DNA of 64,000 bases, taken from assembly GCF_001613125.1 (NCBI RefSeq), contig NZ_BDBT01000003.1, positions 186,001 through 250,000 on the forward strand, written 5' to 3'. The stretch is from Nocardia shimofusensis NBRC 100134 (GTDB lineage Bacteria > Actinomycetota > Actinomycetes > Mycobacteriales > Mycobacteriaceae). A program made the position numbers and the translations under genes. How positions within the stretch are numbered: the first letter of the stretch is position 1; every line of letters begins with the position of its first letter. Below the pieces are notes generated by a model. It made no database searches. It was not told the origin of the DNA and saw only the letters and a list, made by a program, of their open reading frames with translations. Shown here one piece after another: positions 44,986 through 55,027 of this stretch.

Positions 44986-45275
44986 CCGATCACTCCGACG
45001 CCGGCTGTGAACGTTGCAAAAACCACCATGATCGGTCTCGATTCGATTGTTTCCGTGCCCTCGATGTCGGGGGGTCACCTCCCCGACAGCTGGATCATGC
45101 GCGTGCAGATGCAAGGACGCAACGCCGAACGCAATAGTGCGTTCTATCTAGTGCGCGTTGCTGGCACATTGCCAATTTCGAATACCGGGGCCACCCTGCG
45201 CGGACGTGTCCCCGATCACGATTCGATACAGGAAGCCATGTGTAAGTGGGCTTTCCAAGAACTTGACGAAATGGT

Positions 45276-46553
45276 TCATCCGCGCTGCGCGGTGTGCAGC
45301 CGGGCCGCGGCCACCGCGCGCCGCCCGTCATCCGCGGCGAGCAATTCGAGCGCGTGCTCGTGGACCTCGATGTCGGCGGGCACGCGCTCGCCGTACCGCA
45401 GAGCGTGCTCGGGGTCCGGGCTCGACAGCACCGCCGTGCGCACCCCCACTGCCAGGTGCTCACGCCATTCGGCCACCCCCGGCGCCTGCGAACCGGGCAG
45501 CAGCGGCCCCTGGTACAGCCGCACAGCCGTGTCGACGTCGCCGGATCCCAGTGCCGCGAGCAACTCGACAGCATCACAGGACAGCGGCGCAGCCAGCTGG
45601 TAGACGCGGCTGGTGATCGTCTCGCCGGTGACCCGGCGCAGATGCGAGACATCGGCTTTGACGGTGGTCAGCGACGCGGGCCGATCGCCGTAGATAGCCC
45701 ATTGCAGGCGTTCCGGGGTGAACCCGTCCGGCTCGAGTGCCAGCAGGGCCAGGATCTCCACCTGCCGTGGCCGCAATCGCACCGGCTGCCCCGCCCGCAC
45801 CAGCCGCCCGCCGCCCAGACAGGTCAGCCGCACCGCGTCCGCCGCGGCGGGGGCGGGCAGCCGGGCCTCCACGGCGCTGACCAAGGTACGCACCGTCGAG
45901 AGCACCAGCGGGTGGGCGCGGTCCCAGGTCGAGGACAGGTCGAGCACGCCGAGCGGACGCCCGTCCGGGCGGCGGATCGGGGCGCTGTAACAGACCCAGC
46001 CGTGCAGGGCCGCCACCAGGTGCTCGGCGGAGAACACCGTGCTCGGGCGACCGGTGCGCAGCGACAACGACAGCGCGTTGGTGCCCATGTGCGTCTCGTC
46101 CCATCGGCCGCCGGGAGCGAAATTCACCCGTTCGGCGCGCCTGCGCATCACCGGCCCCCCGTAGGACCACAGGATGGTGCCGTCTTCGTCGGTCACCGCC
46201 GCGACGAAGCCGGCGTCGTGGGCGATGTCGTGCAACTGGTCGGCCAAGCCGATCAGGGGCGCGCGCAGCGGAGAGTCGCGCCAGCGCGCGCCGATGTCGT
46301 CGCCGCCCACGTGGGGCGCGCTGTCCCGCGCGGGGTCGACGGTGGCCAGCGAGCGCCGCCACGACTCGGCGACCTCGGCACGGACGGCGGGCGGTTCGGA
46401 GGCCGACGGCCCCGGCACACGGCGTGCCCACTCCTGTTCCAGCGCGCTTCTGCGCTGGGAAAGAGTGTCAGCCGGCGCCTCGCGCGCCGTCGTCTGCCCG
46501 GATCGTCTCACTTTCCTGGTCTTTCTCGTCACCCCCGTGCGAAATCTCATCAT
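45276..46553 (-). CDS. GAF-domain transcriptional regulator with winged-helix C-terminus
   Basis: A 425-aa protein. Residues ~100-230 form a GAF-like sensor (FVAAVTDEDGTILWSYGG; RWDETHMGTNALSLSLRTG; SAPIRRPDGRPLGVLDLS), as in regulators of aldehyde and alcohol metabolism. The C-terminal part (RLRPRQVEILALLALEPDG...SLTTVKADVSHLRRV) is a winged-helix output. It ends upstream of DUF4254 copy 1 on the same strand. The ligand is unknown. A second ATG lies 3 nt inside. The 256 nt between this start and 46810 are the divergent promoter region. Confidence 0.8.
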   Translation of the reverse strand: MMRFRTGVTRKTRKVRRSGQTTAREAPADTLSQRRSALEQEWARRVPGPSASEPPAVRAEVAESWRRSLATVDPARDSAPHVGGDDIGARWRDSPLRAPLIGLADQLHDIAHDAGFVAAVTDEDGTILWSYGGPVMRRRAERVNFAPGGRWDETHMGTNALSLSLRTGRPSTVFSAEHLVAALHGWVCYSAPIRRPDGRPLGVLDLSSTWDRAHPLVLSTVRTLVSAVEARLPAPAAADAVRLTCLGGGRLVRAGQPVRLRPRQVEILALLALEPDGFTPERLQWAIYGDRPASLTTVKADVSHLRRVTGETITSRVYQLAAPLSCDAVELLAALGSGDVDTAVRLYQGPLLPGSQAPGVAEWREHLAVGVRTAVLSSPDPEHALRYGERVPADIEVHEHALELLAADDGRRAVAAARLHTAQRG

Positions 46554-46809
46554 GCCTCACCGACACGGTGAGCGGTTCGGGTTCCGGCAGCAGGCGTTCG
46601 CCCGCACGTTGTCCCCGCCGTGCCCGTGGGCAAATGTCGGGCACTCCGCCGCGTCGCGGCGTTCTGTTCCGGCCCGGCCCGAAGCCGCTGTCGGACAGGT
46701 AATCTGCCCCGAAACAGGCACTACCCGAGTACCGCCTCGCGGGGGCGACGGCCCGAGGCAAGGGAATCACCGGGGTGGTGCGAACGCAGGGGTGAAAGGA
46801 AATCCGGTC

Positions 46810-47679
46810 ATGGCTGGCAAGCGCACCGTGCTCACGGCGGGCCTGCGACGGCTCGCGGCGTTGTTGTCCGAGATGCGCGAGAACGTCGGGCTGAGCAAGG
46901 AAGAGGTGAGCGGGCGCACCGGTATCAACGTCACCACGCTCTACCGGATCGAGGCGGCCCAGGCCCGCCCGCAGCGGCGCACCCTGATGGCGTTGCTGGA
47001 GCTCTACGCGGTGGACGACGAGCGCCGCAAGTACGCCCTCGACCTGCTCATCGACGCCCAGAAACCCGGTATGTCCAGGCCGTGGGAGGCCAACCTCACC
47101 GAGGTCTACGCCGCCTACATCAATTTCGAGTCCGAGGCGCTTTCGGCCAGGCACTACCAGACCTCGTTCATCCCCGGCCTGCTGCAGACCCCGCAGTACG
47201 CGATGGCGGTGATCGATACGTCCATGCCGAAGGTCGAGGCGGCGGTGATGGAGTCGCGCGCCCAGGCCAGGATGAACCGGGCCGCGGTGCTGACCAAGCA
47301 CGAACCGCTCGAACTGTGGGTGGTGATGGACGAGGCCGCGATCCGGCGCGTGGTCGGCGGCCCGGAGACCATGGGCGGGCAGCTGGAGAAGCTGCTCGAG
47401 ATGAACAAACTCAAGAACGTGATCCTGCAGATCCTGCCGTTCGACGCGGGCGCTCATCCGGGCATGGCAGGCTCGTTCACGCTGCTGGATTTCGCCGACC
47501 CCAACGATCCCGAACTGGTCTACGTGGAGGGCATCGCAGGCGACGAGCTCGTGGAAGGGCACGCGGAGGTGCGCCGGTTCGGGATCATCTTCGATCAGTT
47601 GCGCGCGATGGCGCTGAGCCCCCGCGATTCGATCGCCTTGATCGAGTCGGCCGCCGAAAGCATGCGCGCCCGTCGCTGA
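46810..47679 (+). CDS. XRE-family regulator with DUF5753 domain
   Basis: A 289-aa protein. HTH about residues 15-70 (LSEMRENVGLSKEEVSGRTG); the remaining ~190 residues are DUF5753 (YQTSFIPGLLQTPQYAMAV, the conserved LQTPEYA-type motif), the most common partner of this HTH in Nocardia and Streptomyces. GAAAGG 8 nt before ATG 46810 is a good ribosome binding site; the long upstream open frame is ignored. Such genes often regulate a small DUF397 gene, but none is seen next to it here. Confidence 0.85.
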   Translation: MAGKRTVLTAGLRRLAALLSEMRENVGLSKEEVSGRTGINVTTLYRIEAAQARPQRRTLMALLELYAVDDERRKYALDLLIDAQKPGMSRPWEANLTEVYAAYINFESEALSARHYQTSFIPGLLQTPQYAMAVIDTSMPKVEAAVMESRAQARMNRAAVLTKHEPLELWVVMDEAAIRRVVGGPETMGGQLEKLLEMNKLKNVILQILPFDAGAHPGMAGSFTLLDFADPNDPELVYVEGIAGDELVEGHAEVRRFGIIFDQLRAMALSPRDSIALIESAAESMRARR

Positions 47680-47847
47680 TCGAGCGCGTAGGCAGACGAG
47701 CGCAGCGGGACACCGGAGCTCGGTATGTCGCGATAGCTACTGGTGAGGCGCTCGCACCCGATCGCGTGGACGCGAAAACCCGCGCGGGCGAGCACATCAC
47801 GGCGACCGCCCGATCGCCGGGGACGTGACGGCGGGCAGGCGCATCGG

Positions 47848-47853
47848 TAGAGT
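47848..47853 (+). promoter_or_regulatory. -10 box for the ImmA/IrrE gene (leaderless)
   Basis: TAGAGT fits TANNNT and ends 8 nt before ATG 47862. No Shine-Dalgarno sequence is seen. Confidence 0.45.
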
Positions 47854-47861
47854 GTGCGCCG

Positions 47862-48368
47862 ATGACCAGCATGGAAGCCCGCCTCGGCGACGCGACCCGG
47901 ACGGTGCCGCTGCCCGGTCCGTGGGATGTCAACGAGTACCTGGCAAGAGTGGCAGCGCATCGCGGACGCTCGATCTCGGTACGCGCGGTGCCCGCCGACA
48001 TGCTCATCGAGAACGGTTGCCGGGGTGCGGGTCTGTGGGTCGCCCGCCGCTACGACGACATGATCGTCTTCGACTCCGAGGCCACCGGACGCAATGCCGA
48101 CCACATCATCCTGCACGAGGTCGGTCACATGCTGCTCGGGCACGGTCCCTCCGACGCCGACATCGCCGACGGCCTGCTGCCCAGCCCGCTGCCGCCCGAC
48201 CTGGCCGCGCTGCTCCCCGCCGTGGCGGGTCAGCATGTGCTGGGACACGCGCAATTCGGTCCGGAACGTGAGCAGGAAGCCCAGGTGTTCGCGGACATGA
48301 TGATGGTTTATGCGACCCTGCCGCGCCGCAAGAGCCGCGGCATCAGATTCTTCGGCCGCGGTCGCTAG
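47862..48368 (+). CDS. ImmA/IrrE-type metallo-endopeptidase domain protein
   Basis: A 168-aa protein with a zinc peptidase motif, ILHEVGHMLLGHG (HExxH about residues 86-90), and a downstream EQEAQVFADMMM that supplies the third ligand. ImmA-type proteases cleave XRE repressors; no target gene is adjacent, though the XRE-DUF5753 gene lies upstream. It may act on host regulators. The C-terminal end is basic. Confidence 0.78.
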   Translation: MTSMEARLGDATRTVPLPGPWDVNEYLARVAAHRGRSISVRAVPADMLIENGCRGAGLWVARRYDDMIVFDSEATGRNADHIILHEVGHMLLGHGPSDADIADGLLPSPLPPDLAALLPAVAGQHVLGHAQFGPEREQEAQVFADMMMVYATLPRRKSRGIRFFGRGR

Positions 48369-48404
48369 CTCGCCAGGCCGACGCGGCGCCCGCCGGGAAC
48401 GGGC

Positions 48405-48827
48405 TCAGGCCGCGGGCGGTCTGCGGATGCCGGTGCGCAGTTCGTCGAGCAGGGCTTGATAGCAGTCGGCGAGGGCGACCATTCGCGGCGAGGACGGATA
48501 GGCGGGGTCGTCCGGGAGATAGGCCAGCACCGTGTGGTGGGCCAGCCGGTCCACCAGATGGCCGATCGTCTCCTCCTCCGGAAGGGCCTGCTCCCCCGGC
48601 ACGGGCGTGGCCAGGGTGACCCAGCGGTCGATCGCCCGGACCAACTGGACCCGGCGCCGGTCCAGCGGGCCGGTCCTGCCCGAAGGCGTGCGTTCCCGGG
48701 TCGCGTGCAGGCGGGCGAGTTCACCGGCCGCCGCGAGCATCGGATGCCCGGCCGACGGACGGCCCCGGCAGGCCGCCAGCAGCGACCCCTTGCCGGGCAG
48801 CATCCAGTCGTCGATCGTGTCGGTCAT
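48405..48827 (-). CDS. DUF4254 family protein (copy 2)
   Basis: A 140-aa helical protein similar to the one at 44542-44985: LPGKGSLLAACRGR...GELARLHATRE, LVRAIDRWV and EETIGHLVDRLAHHTVLAYL. ATG 48827 (MTDTIDDWML) is chosen; a start at 48857 adds ten residues. The function is unknown. Divergent from the nitrobindin-like gene with 124 nt between. Confidence 0.68.
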   Translation of the reverse strand: MTDTIDDWMLPGKGSLLAACRGRPSAGHPMLAAAGELARLHATRERTPSGRTGPLDRRRVQLVRAIDRWVTLATPVPGEQALPEEETIGHLVDRLAHHTVLAYLPDDPAYPSSPRMVALADCYQALLDELRTGIRRPPAA

Positions 48828-48938
48828 CCGCCTCACCAGCCCTTCGCGCCCGATCATCTTCCATGCCCGAGCCCGGCAGGGGAAGACGGCGGACCCGGAC
48901 ATCCGGACCGCCGCCTTCGCCGCCCGGCTCCGCCCGCG

Positions 48939-48944
48939 TATTCT
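48939..48944 (+). promoter_or_regulatory. -10 box for the nitrobindin-like gene (leaderless)
   Basis: TATTCT fits TANNNT and ends 7 nt before the GTG at 48952; no Shine-Dalgarno sequence precedes it. Confidence 0.45.
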
Positions 48945-48951
48945 GTCCGCC

Positions 48952-49467
48952 GTGGTCGAATCATCGCCGCCCGTCCCCGTCCATCCCGATATCGCCGCGC
49001 TCGCGCCACTGCTCGGTACCTGGCGCGGAGCCGGGCACGGCGAGTATCCGACCATCGACTCGTTCGACTATCTCGAGGAAGTCCGGTTCGGACACCTCGG
49101 CAGGCCGTTCCTCACCTATCGGCAGCGCACCCGCGCCGCCGACGGCAGCAGGCCGATGCACGCCGAGACGGGCTATCTGCGCTGCCCACGGCCCGACCAC
49201 GTCGAACTGGTGCTCGCCCATCCGACCGGGATCACCGAGATCTGCGAGGGCTCGCTCAGCGTCGCCGACGGCGAACTGCGCATGGAATTCAGCTCGACCA
49301 CCATCGGCCGGACCAGCACCGCGAAGCTGGTCACCGCCCTCGGACGCTCGTTCCACCTGCACGGCGACACCCTCGACTACACGCTGCGCATGGCGGCCGT
49401 CGGCGAACCGCTGACCCATCATCTGGCCGCGAGCCTGCACCGCGTCGCCGAACTGCGTCCCGCCTGA
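48952..49467 (+). CDS. Nitrobindin-like haem/peroxynitrite isomerase family protein
   Basis: A 171-aa beta-barrel protein of the nitrobindin/FABP-like family. The family signature is LLGTWRGAGHGEYPTI, and HLAASLHRV near the C-terminus carries the His that ligates the haem iron in relatives. Family members bind haem and isomerise peroxynitrite to nitrate. GTG 48952 is supported by the -10 box; the upstream open frame is a shadow. Confidence 0.85.
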   Translation: MVESSPPVPVHPDIAALAPLLGTWRGAGHGEYPTIDSFDYLEEVRFGHLGRPFLTYRQRTRAADGSRPMHAETGYLRCPRPDHVELVLAHPTGITEICEGSLSVADGELRMEFSSTTIGRTSTAKLVTALGRSFHLHGDTLDYTLRMAAVGEPLTHHLAASLHRVAELRPA

Positions 49468-49491
49468 GAACCACCGCCCCCGTGAGGGTGG

Positions 49492-51279
49492 TCAGTACTC
49501 CGGCGGCAGCACCGCGAACATGTCGCGGGTGACCGCGACCGCGTTGTCCGAGCTACCCCCCTTGACGAGCAGCGTCGCGAAGGCGATGTCTCCGCGGTAG
49601 CCGACGAACCAGGAGTGCGAACCGCCTTCGACCTCCGCCTCACCGGTCTTGCCGTAGACCTCGCCCTGGTCGATGATGCGGGTGGCTGTGCCGCCGGTGA
49701 TCACCTTGCGCATCATCAGCCGCAAACCGTCGATCACCTCGGGGGCGATGGCCGGGCGCTCGCCGTCCACCACGGTCTCGCGCCCGGCGATCAGCCACGG
49801 TACCGGCGCACTGCCGTGGGCCACCGTGGCCGCCATCAGGGCCATGCCGAACGGGCTGACCACCACCTTGCCCTGGCCGATACCGTCCTCGGCCCGCTGG
49901 ACCAGATTGTCGGCGGGCGGCACCGAACCCGAGGCCGTCGGCAGCCCGACCACGGTGTAGTCCGGGCCGACGCCCAGGCTCGCGGCGGTCAGGTGCAGCG
50001 CGTCGGTGGACAGTTCACTGGCCAGCTTGGCGAACGAGGTATTGCACGAGCGTTCGTAGGCGGTGGCCATCGGCACGCTGCCCACGCTGAACATGTTGTA
50101 GTTGGGGATGGTGCGTTCGCCGACCACGATCTGACTCGGGCAGGGCACGATGGTGTCCGGTGTCGCCGCTCCGGCAGCCATGGCCGCCGCCGCGGTCACC
50201 GTCTTGAAGATCGAGCCGGGCGGATACTGTCCGATGGTGGCCATCGGCCCGTCCCGGTCGGTCGCCTCGTTCTGCGCCACCGCGAGGATCGCGCCCGTGG
50301 ACGGGCGGATCACCACCATCATGGTCTGCTCTTTCGGCACGTTCACCGCCTGCTGCGCGGCGTTCTGCACGTATCGGTCGATGCTGAGCGAGAACGACGG
50401 GGCGGGTTGGGCGGGCACCTCGGTGAGTACCCCGGTGTCGGCGCCATTGGTGTTCATGGTGACCACGCTCCAGCCCGCTTTGCCGTCGACCTCGGCGATG
50501 ACGGTCCGGCGGATCTGGGTCATCAGGTCGGGCGCGAAAGCGCGGTCCGCGGCGACCATGTCCCACTCCTGGTTGAACCCGACCCCGGGCAAGCCGATCA
50601 ACATGGCGCCGACCTGCTCGTATTCGAGTTCACTGAGCAGCAGCACGGTGTAGGGGCCGCCGGCCTCGCGGGCCGCTCTCAGAATCGCGTCCGGGGTGAG
50701 GCGCTTGTCGAAACGGATCAGCGCCGCCGACAGCGAACTCGCCACCTCGGCCGGATCGGTGGCAGCGGAGGCACTGAAGGTCACCCGGGTCACCTTGCCC
50801 GGAACCAGGACGTCGCTGCCGGACTGCTCGTTGACGCGGGCGCGCGGGGCGGGGGTGGCGCGCAGGGCCAGCGTCTGGGTGTCACCGAGCCGAGGATGGA
50901 TGTTCGCCGAGGTCCAGCGCACCATCCAGCGACCGTCTGTGCGCCCCATCTGCAACTGCCCGGTGTAGGACCAGACCCGGTCCTTGGGCAGCCGCCATTC
51001 GTAGCTGTAGTCGACGGTCGCGGTATCGCCGGTGACCCTGGCCGCGCCCGCCTGCGCGGACAGTTCCTCGGCCTGCAGGTTCTCCCACACCGAAGCCAGT
51101 GCGGCGCTTGCCTTGTCGGGCCTGCTGGTGAACTCGGCGGCCCGGTCGAGATCTCCGGCGGCGAAGGCGGCCAGGAAGGCCTCCGCCAATCCCACCGGCC
51201 CCTTGGGCTCCGACGAGCACCCCACGACGGCCGCCGCGACCAAGAGCGCGACGACCACCGGGGTCAGCAGACGTCTCAT
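49492..51279 (-). CDS. Penicillin-binding protein lipoprotein (PbpA/Rv2864c-like)
   Basis: A 595-aa protein with a lipoprotein signal (VVVALLVAAAVVGCSS, Cys21) and an N-terminal NTF2-like MecA_N domain. The transpeptidase domain has all three active-site motifs: SIFK (SxxK), SCN and KTGEAE (KTG). It crosslinks peptidoglycan outside the membrane. The same gene order, PBP - GNAT - ispG - rip1 - dxr, is seen in Mycobacterium tuberculosis. ATG 51279 (MRRLLTPVVV) is clear; the frame upstream is open but lies in the GNAT gene. Confidence 0.9.
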   Translation of the reverse strand: MRRLLTPVVVALLVAAAVVGCSSEPKGPVGLAEAFLAAFAAGDLDRAAEFTSRPDKASAALASVWENLQAEELSAQAGAARVTGDTATVDYSYEWRLPKDRVWSYTGQLQMGRTDGRWMVRWTSANIHPRLGDTQTLALRATPAPRARVNEQSGSDVLVPGKVTRVTFSASAATDPAEVASSLSAALIRFDKRLTPDAILRAAREAGGPYTVLLLSELEYEQVGAMLIGLPGVGFNQEWDMVAADRAFAPDLMTQIRRTVIAEVDGKAGWSVVTMNTNGADTGVLTEVPAQPAPSFSLSIDRYVQNAAQQAVNVPKEQTMMVVIRPSTGAILAVAQNEATDRDGPMATIGQYPPGSIFKTVTAAAAMAAGAATPDTIVPCPSQIVVGERTIPNYNMFSVGSVPMATAYERSCNTSFAKLASELSTDALHLTAASLGVGPDYTVVGLPTASGSVPPADNLVQRAEDGIGQGKVVVSPFGMALMAATVAHGSAPVPWLIAGRETVVDGERPAIAPEVIDGLRLMMRKVITGGTATRIIDQGEVYGKTGEAEVEGGSHSWFVGYRGDIAFATLLVKGGSSDNAVAVTRDMFAVLPPEY

Positions 51280-51386
51280 CGCTGCCGATGGTAATGGCCA
51301 CCATTCGGCAAGCGGATGCGGCGCACCGGAAAATCCCCTCGGACAACCGATTCCGCCTGCGTGTCGCGGCGGCGCGGCGAAAGAGC

Positions 51387-52250
51387 TCAGTCCAGCAGTA
51401 CCGTGGCGAACGTGGCGACCTGCCGGAATCCGACCCGGCTGTAGGCGCGCCGGGCCGCGGCGTTGTAGTCGTTGACGTAGAGACTGGCAACGCGACCGGA
51501 GGCCACCACGGCATCGGCGACGGCCGCCGTGCCCGCCGTGCCCAGCCCGCGACCGCGCCGGTCGGGATGCACCCACACACCCTGGATCTGGCCGGTGTGC
51601 CTGGACAGCGAACCGATCTCGGCCTTGTACACCACCCGGCCGTCCTCGAAACGCGCCCAGGCACGGCCGGATTCGATGAGGCTGCGGATACGACGCCGGT
51701 AGGCGCGACCGCCGTCGCCTGCGCGCGGGTCGACCCCGACCTCCTCGATGAACATGGCGATGGCCGCCTCGAGGTAGCGGTCCAGCTCGGCGGGGACGGC
51801 GCGGCGAACCTCGGGATCGGCCCGGACCGCGGGCGTCTGGCTCAGCGCGAGCAGCGGTTGGGTGGCACGCAGATCCCGCGGTGCGCCCCAGTGATCGCTG
51901 AGCATCTCCCACAGCGGCAGCGCGAGTTCTCGCCTGCCGACGATCGAGGAACAGATCCGCGGCCATCGCCCGGCCCGGTCGGCGAAGGCGCGCAGCGCGT
52001 CCCGGTCGCCGAGCAGCGGGACCAGGTTGGCGCCGGAAAAGCACAGCGACTCCGCAGGACCCCGGCGAGTCCACATCTCGCCGAAGCCGTCGCGCGCGTC
52101 GAGACCGAACTCCTGCACGCGCGCGGCCACCATGCACGAGGCGACCGGATCGGCGTCGAGTACCCGAAGCACCTGAGCCAGTTCCCGGTTCGCCAGCGGA
52201 CGCGCGGCAACTACCTTCGCCCGACGCGTCGGCTCCCGCAGACTCCGCAC
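51387..52250 (-). CDS. GNAT family acetyltransferase (Rv2867c-like)
   Basis: A ~287-aa protein with a DUF4081 N-terminal half (VLRVLDADPVASCMVAARVQ) and a GNAT domain whose acetyl-CoA loop is VWVHPDRRGRGLG. Acceptor unknown. The start may be GTG 52250 (VRSLREPTRR), TTG 52256 or TTG 52289; conservation begins at RSLREPTR, so 52250 is used. It lies 107 nt before the PBP gene in the same direction. Confidence 0.8.
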   Translation of the reverse strand: MRSLREPTRRAKVVAARPLANRELAQVLRVLDADPVASCMVAARVQEFGLDARDGFGEMWTRRGPAESLCFSGANLVPLLGDRDALRAFADRAGRWPRICSSIVGRRELALPLWEMLSDHWGAPRDLRATQPLLALSQTPAVRADPEVRRAVPAELDRYLEAAIAMFIEEVGVDPRAGDGGRAYRRRIRSLIESGRAWARFEDGRVVYKAEIGSLSRHTGQIQGVWVHPDRRGRGLGTAGTAAVADAVVASGRVASLYVNDYNAAARRAYSRVGFRQVATFATVLLD

Positions 52251-52307
52251 ACCCAACAGCCTGCCACGAACCGGACCCGGACGGGACAAATCACCGGAAA
52301 GGCCAGG

Positions 52308-53474
52308 TCAGCCTACGGTGACCACCGGCTCACCCGAAGCAGTGGCCTCACCGCTCTCACCGATCTCCTCGGCGATGCGCATCGCCTCTTCGATCAGCGT
52401 CTCCACGATGAGATGTTCCGGCACGGTCTTGATGACCTCGCCCTTGACGAAGATCTGGCCCTTGCCGTTGCCGGAGGCCACGCCGAGGTCGGCTTCCCTG
52501 GCCTCGCCGGGACCGTTCACCACACAGCCCATCACAGCCACCCGCAACGGGACCTCCATGCCCTCGAGTCCGGCGCTGACCGCGTTGGCGAGGGTGTACA
52601 CATCGACCTGGGCGCGACCGCAGGACGGGCAGGACACGATCTCCAGCTTGCGGGGCCGCAGGTTCAGCGACTGCAGGATCTGCCCGCCGACCTTGACCTC
52701 CTCGGCGGGCGGCGCGGACAACGAGACCCGGATGGTGTCGCCGATGCCCTCGCTCAGCAGCGCGCCGAAGGCCACCGCGGACTTGATGGTGCCCTGGAAG
52801 GCCGGGCCCGCCTCGGTGACGCCGAGATGCAGGGGGTAGTCGCACTGCGCGGCGAGCTGCCGGTAGGCCTCCACCATGATCACCGGGTCGTTGTGCTTGA
52901 CCGAGATCTTGATGTCGCCGAAGCCGTGTTCCTCGAACAGGCCCGCCTCCCACAGCGCCGACTCGACCAGCGCCTCCGGGGTGGCCTTGCCGTACTTCTC
53001 CAGCATCCGCTTGTCCAGCGAACCGGCGTTCACGCCGATGCGGATGGGGATACCGGCCGCGCCGGCCGCCTTGGCGACCTCTTTGACGCGGCCGTCGAAC
53101 TCCTTGATGTTGCCGGGGTTCACGCGCACGGCCGCGCAGCCCGCGTCGATGGCGGCGAAGATGTAGCGGGGCTGGAAGTGGATGTCGGCGATGACCGGGA
53201 TCTGGCTCTTCTTCGCGATCGTCGCCAGCGCGTCGGCGTCTTCCTGGCGCGGGCACGCCACGCGCACGATGTCGCAGCCCGAGGCGGTGAGCTCGGCGAT
53301 CTGCTGCAAGGTGGCGTTGACGTCGTGGGTCTTGGTGGTGGTCATCGACTGCACGGAGATCGGGGAATCGCTGCCCACGCCGACATTGCCCACCGTCAAC
53401 TGGCGGGTCTTGCGGCGCGGAGCGAGCACGGCGGCCGGCGCCGCAGGCATCCCCAATCCGATGGTGCTGGTCAC
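52308..53474 (-). CDS. ispG: 4-hydroxy-3-methylbut-2-enyl-diphosphate synthase IspG
   Basis: A 388-aa enzyme of the MEP isoprenoid pathway that converts MEcPP to HMBPP with a [4Fe-4S] cluster. [12 protein letters not shown] at the N-terminus is typical, and the cluster cysteines are in [12 protein letters not shown] and [16 protein letters not shown] start at 53474. It is with dxr and rip1 in the operon known from Mycobacterium. Confidence 0.95.
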   Translation of the reverse strand: MTSTIGLGMPAAPAAVLAPRRKTRQLTVGNVGVGSDSPISVQSMTTTKTHDVNATLQQIAELTASGCDIVRVACPRQEDADALATIAKKSQIPVIADIHFQPRYIFAAIDAGCAAVRVNPGNIKEFDGRVKEVAKAAGAAGIPIRIGVNAGSLDKRMLEKYGKATPEALVESALWEAGLFEEHGFGDIKISVKHNDPVIMVEAYRQLAAQCDYPLHLGVTEAGPAFQGTIKSAVAFGALLSEGIGDTIRVSLSAPPAEEVKVGGQILQSLNLRPRKLEIVSCPSCGRAQVDVYTLANAVSAGLEGMEVPLRVAVMGCVVNGPGEAREADLGVASGNGKGQIFVKGEVIKTVPEHLIVETLIEEAMRIAEEIGESGEATASGEPVVTVG

Positions 53475-53667
53475 TGTCGCCTGCCTACTTTCGGTGCGTT
53501 CGTGCTGGCCGTATCGTCTCCGAGCTTAGTCACCGACGCGGGGCACCGTTGAGTGCGTGAGGTCGATGACACACCGCACGGTACCCGGGCCGGGGGAACC
53601 CGGCGGAACAGGAGTGCCCGGTGTGGCGGATGTGGCCGGTCGGCACCGGGTCGCGGGGCGATCGCGG

Positions 53668-54867
53668 TCAGGGGAACAGGCGGATGGGATTGATGATGTC
53701 GGCCGCCAGGGTCAGCACCATGTACGAGCCGCCGATCATGACCGCCACGTAGGTCAACGGCAGCAATTTCAGGAAGTCGACCGGACCGCCCGGGCTCAGC
53801 CCGCGCCAGCCGCGCACGGTGTTGCGTACCTTCTCGTAGAGCACGACGGCGATGTGACCGCCGTCCAGGGGCAGCAGCGGCAGGATGTTGAACGCGCCGA
53901 GGAAGAAGTTCAGGCTCGCCAGCATCAGCACGAAGACCTCCCACAGGCCCGCCTCCGCGCTCTCACCGCCGATCCGGCTGGCTCCGTAGATGCTGACCGG
54001 GGTCTCGGGATCCCGCTCACCGCCGGTCACCGCATCCCACAGCGCGGCCACCTTCGCGGGCATCTCGGCCAAGGCCTCGAAGGTGCGCACGAACAGCTCA
54101 CCGGTGAAAGACACGGCGGCGGGGACGGCGGCGACCGGGCCGTACTCGGTCACCGCGGGAGGCGCGTCGAGGGTGATGCCGATCGCGCTCACCTGCATCG
54201 TCGACCCGTCGGTGGCATAGCGCAGGACCTGCTGCGGTTCCACCGTCACCTGCACGGACTCACCGGCACGGTCGACGGTGTAGGTGATCGGCCCGGTCTT
54301 CTCACGGGTCTTCTCGGTGAACTCCGCCCAGGTCGCGACGGCGGCGCCGTCGACCTCGGTGACCAGATCGCCCGGCAGCAGCCCGCCGCGCTCGGCGGGA
54401 CCGGCGCCCGTGCATGCCTGCAGCGTGCCGTCGGGATTGGCATCGGCGACACACGCCAGGCTGCCGACGACGGGCTCGGGCTCGTCGAGGTTGGGCAGAC
54501 CCCAGCCGATGGCGAGCACGACGATCAGTACGAAGCCGAGCACGAAGTTCATCACGATGCCGCCGACCATCACGACCAGGCGCTTCCAGGTCGCCTGCCG
54601 GTACATGGCGCGTTCGACTTCTTCGGGCGCGATCTCGTCGAGGGCGGTCATGCCGACGATGTCGCAGAACCCGCCCAGCGGCACGGCCTTGACGCCGTAT
54701 TCGGTCTCACCCCGGTGGAAGGACCACAGCGTCGGCCCGAAGCCGATGAAATAGCGGCGGACCTTCATGCCGGTCGCCTGCGCGGCCCACATGTGTCCGC
54801 ATTCGTGCAGCGCGACCGAGATCAGGATGCCGAGCGCGAACAGCGCGAACCCGACGGCGAACACCAT
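53668..54867 (-). CDS. rip1: Site-2 membrane metalloprotease Rip1 (RseP/M50 family)
   Basis: A 399-aa membrane protease. HECGH near residue 21 is the zinc motif in the first membrane helix, a PDZ domain occupies the middle (GLLPGDLVTEVDGAAVATW), and NILPLLPLDGGH near residue 330 is the second catalytic motif (NxxPxxxLDG). It cuts anti-sigma factors and regulates envelope stress. The 193 nt downstream to ispG hold no gene. Confidence 0.92.
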   Translation of the reverse strand: MVFAVGFALFALGILISVALHECGHMWAAQATGMKVRRYFIGFGPTLWSFHRGETEYGVKAVPLGGFCDIVGMTALDEIAPEEVERAMYRQATWKRLVVMVGGIVMNFVLGFVLIVVLAIGWGLPNLDEPEPVVGSLACVADANPDGTLQACTGAGPAERGGLLPGDLVTEVDGAAVATWAEFTEKTREKTGPITYTVDRAGESVQVTVEPQQVLRYATDGSTMQVSAIGITLDAPPAVTEYGPVAAVPAAVSFTGELFVRTFEALAEMPAKVAALWDAVTGGERDPETPVSIYGASRIGGESAEAGLWEVFVLMLASLNFFLGAFNILPLLPLDGGHIAVVLYEKVRNTVRGWRGLSPGGPVDFLKLLPLTYVAVMIGGSYMVLTLAADIINPIRLFP

Positions 54868-55027
54868 TAGCTCTCCAGCCCTCCTGCGTTGCGCAGTTCA
54901 ACGTCATTCCACGCACGCGCGCCCTTCGGGCCGCGAGCACTCGACCACACTAACGGTCCACTCCCCCGGCCCTCGTCCAGTCTGCCAGTGCCCGCCGCCG
55001 CTCGCGTGGCGATCCCGGCGCACGATC

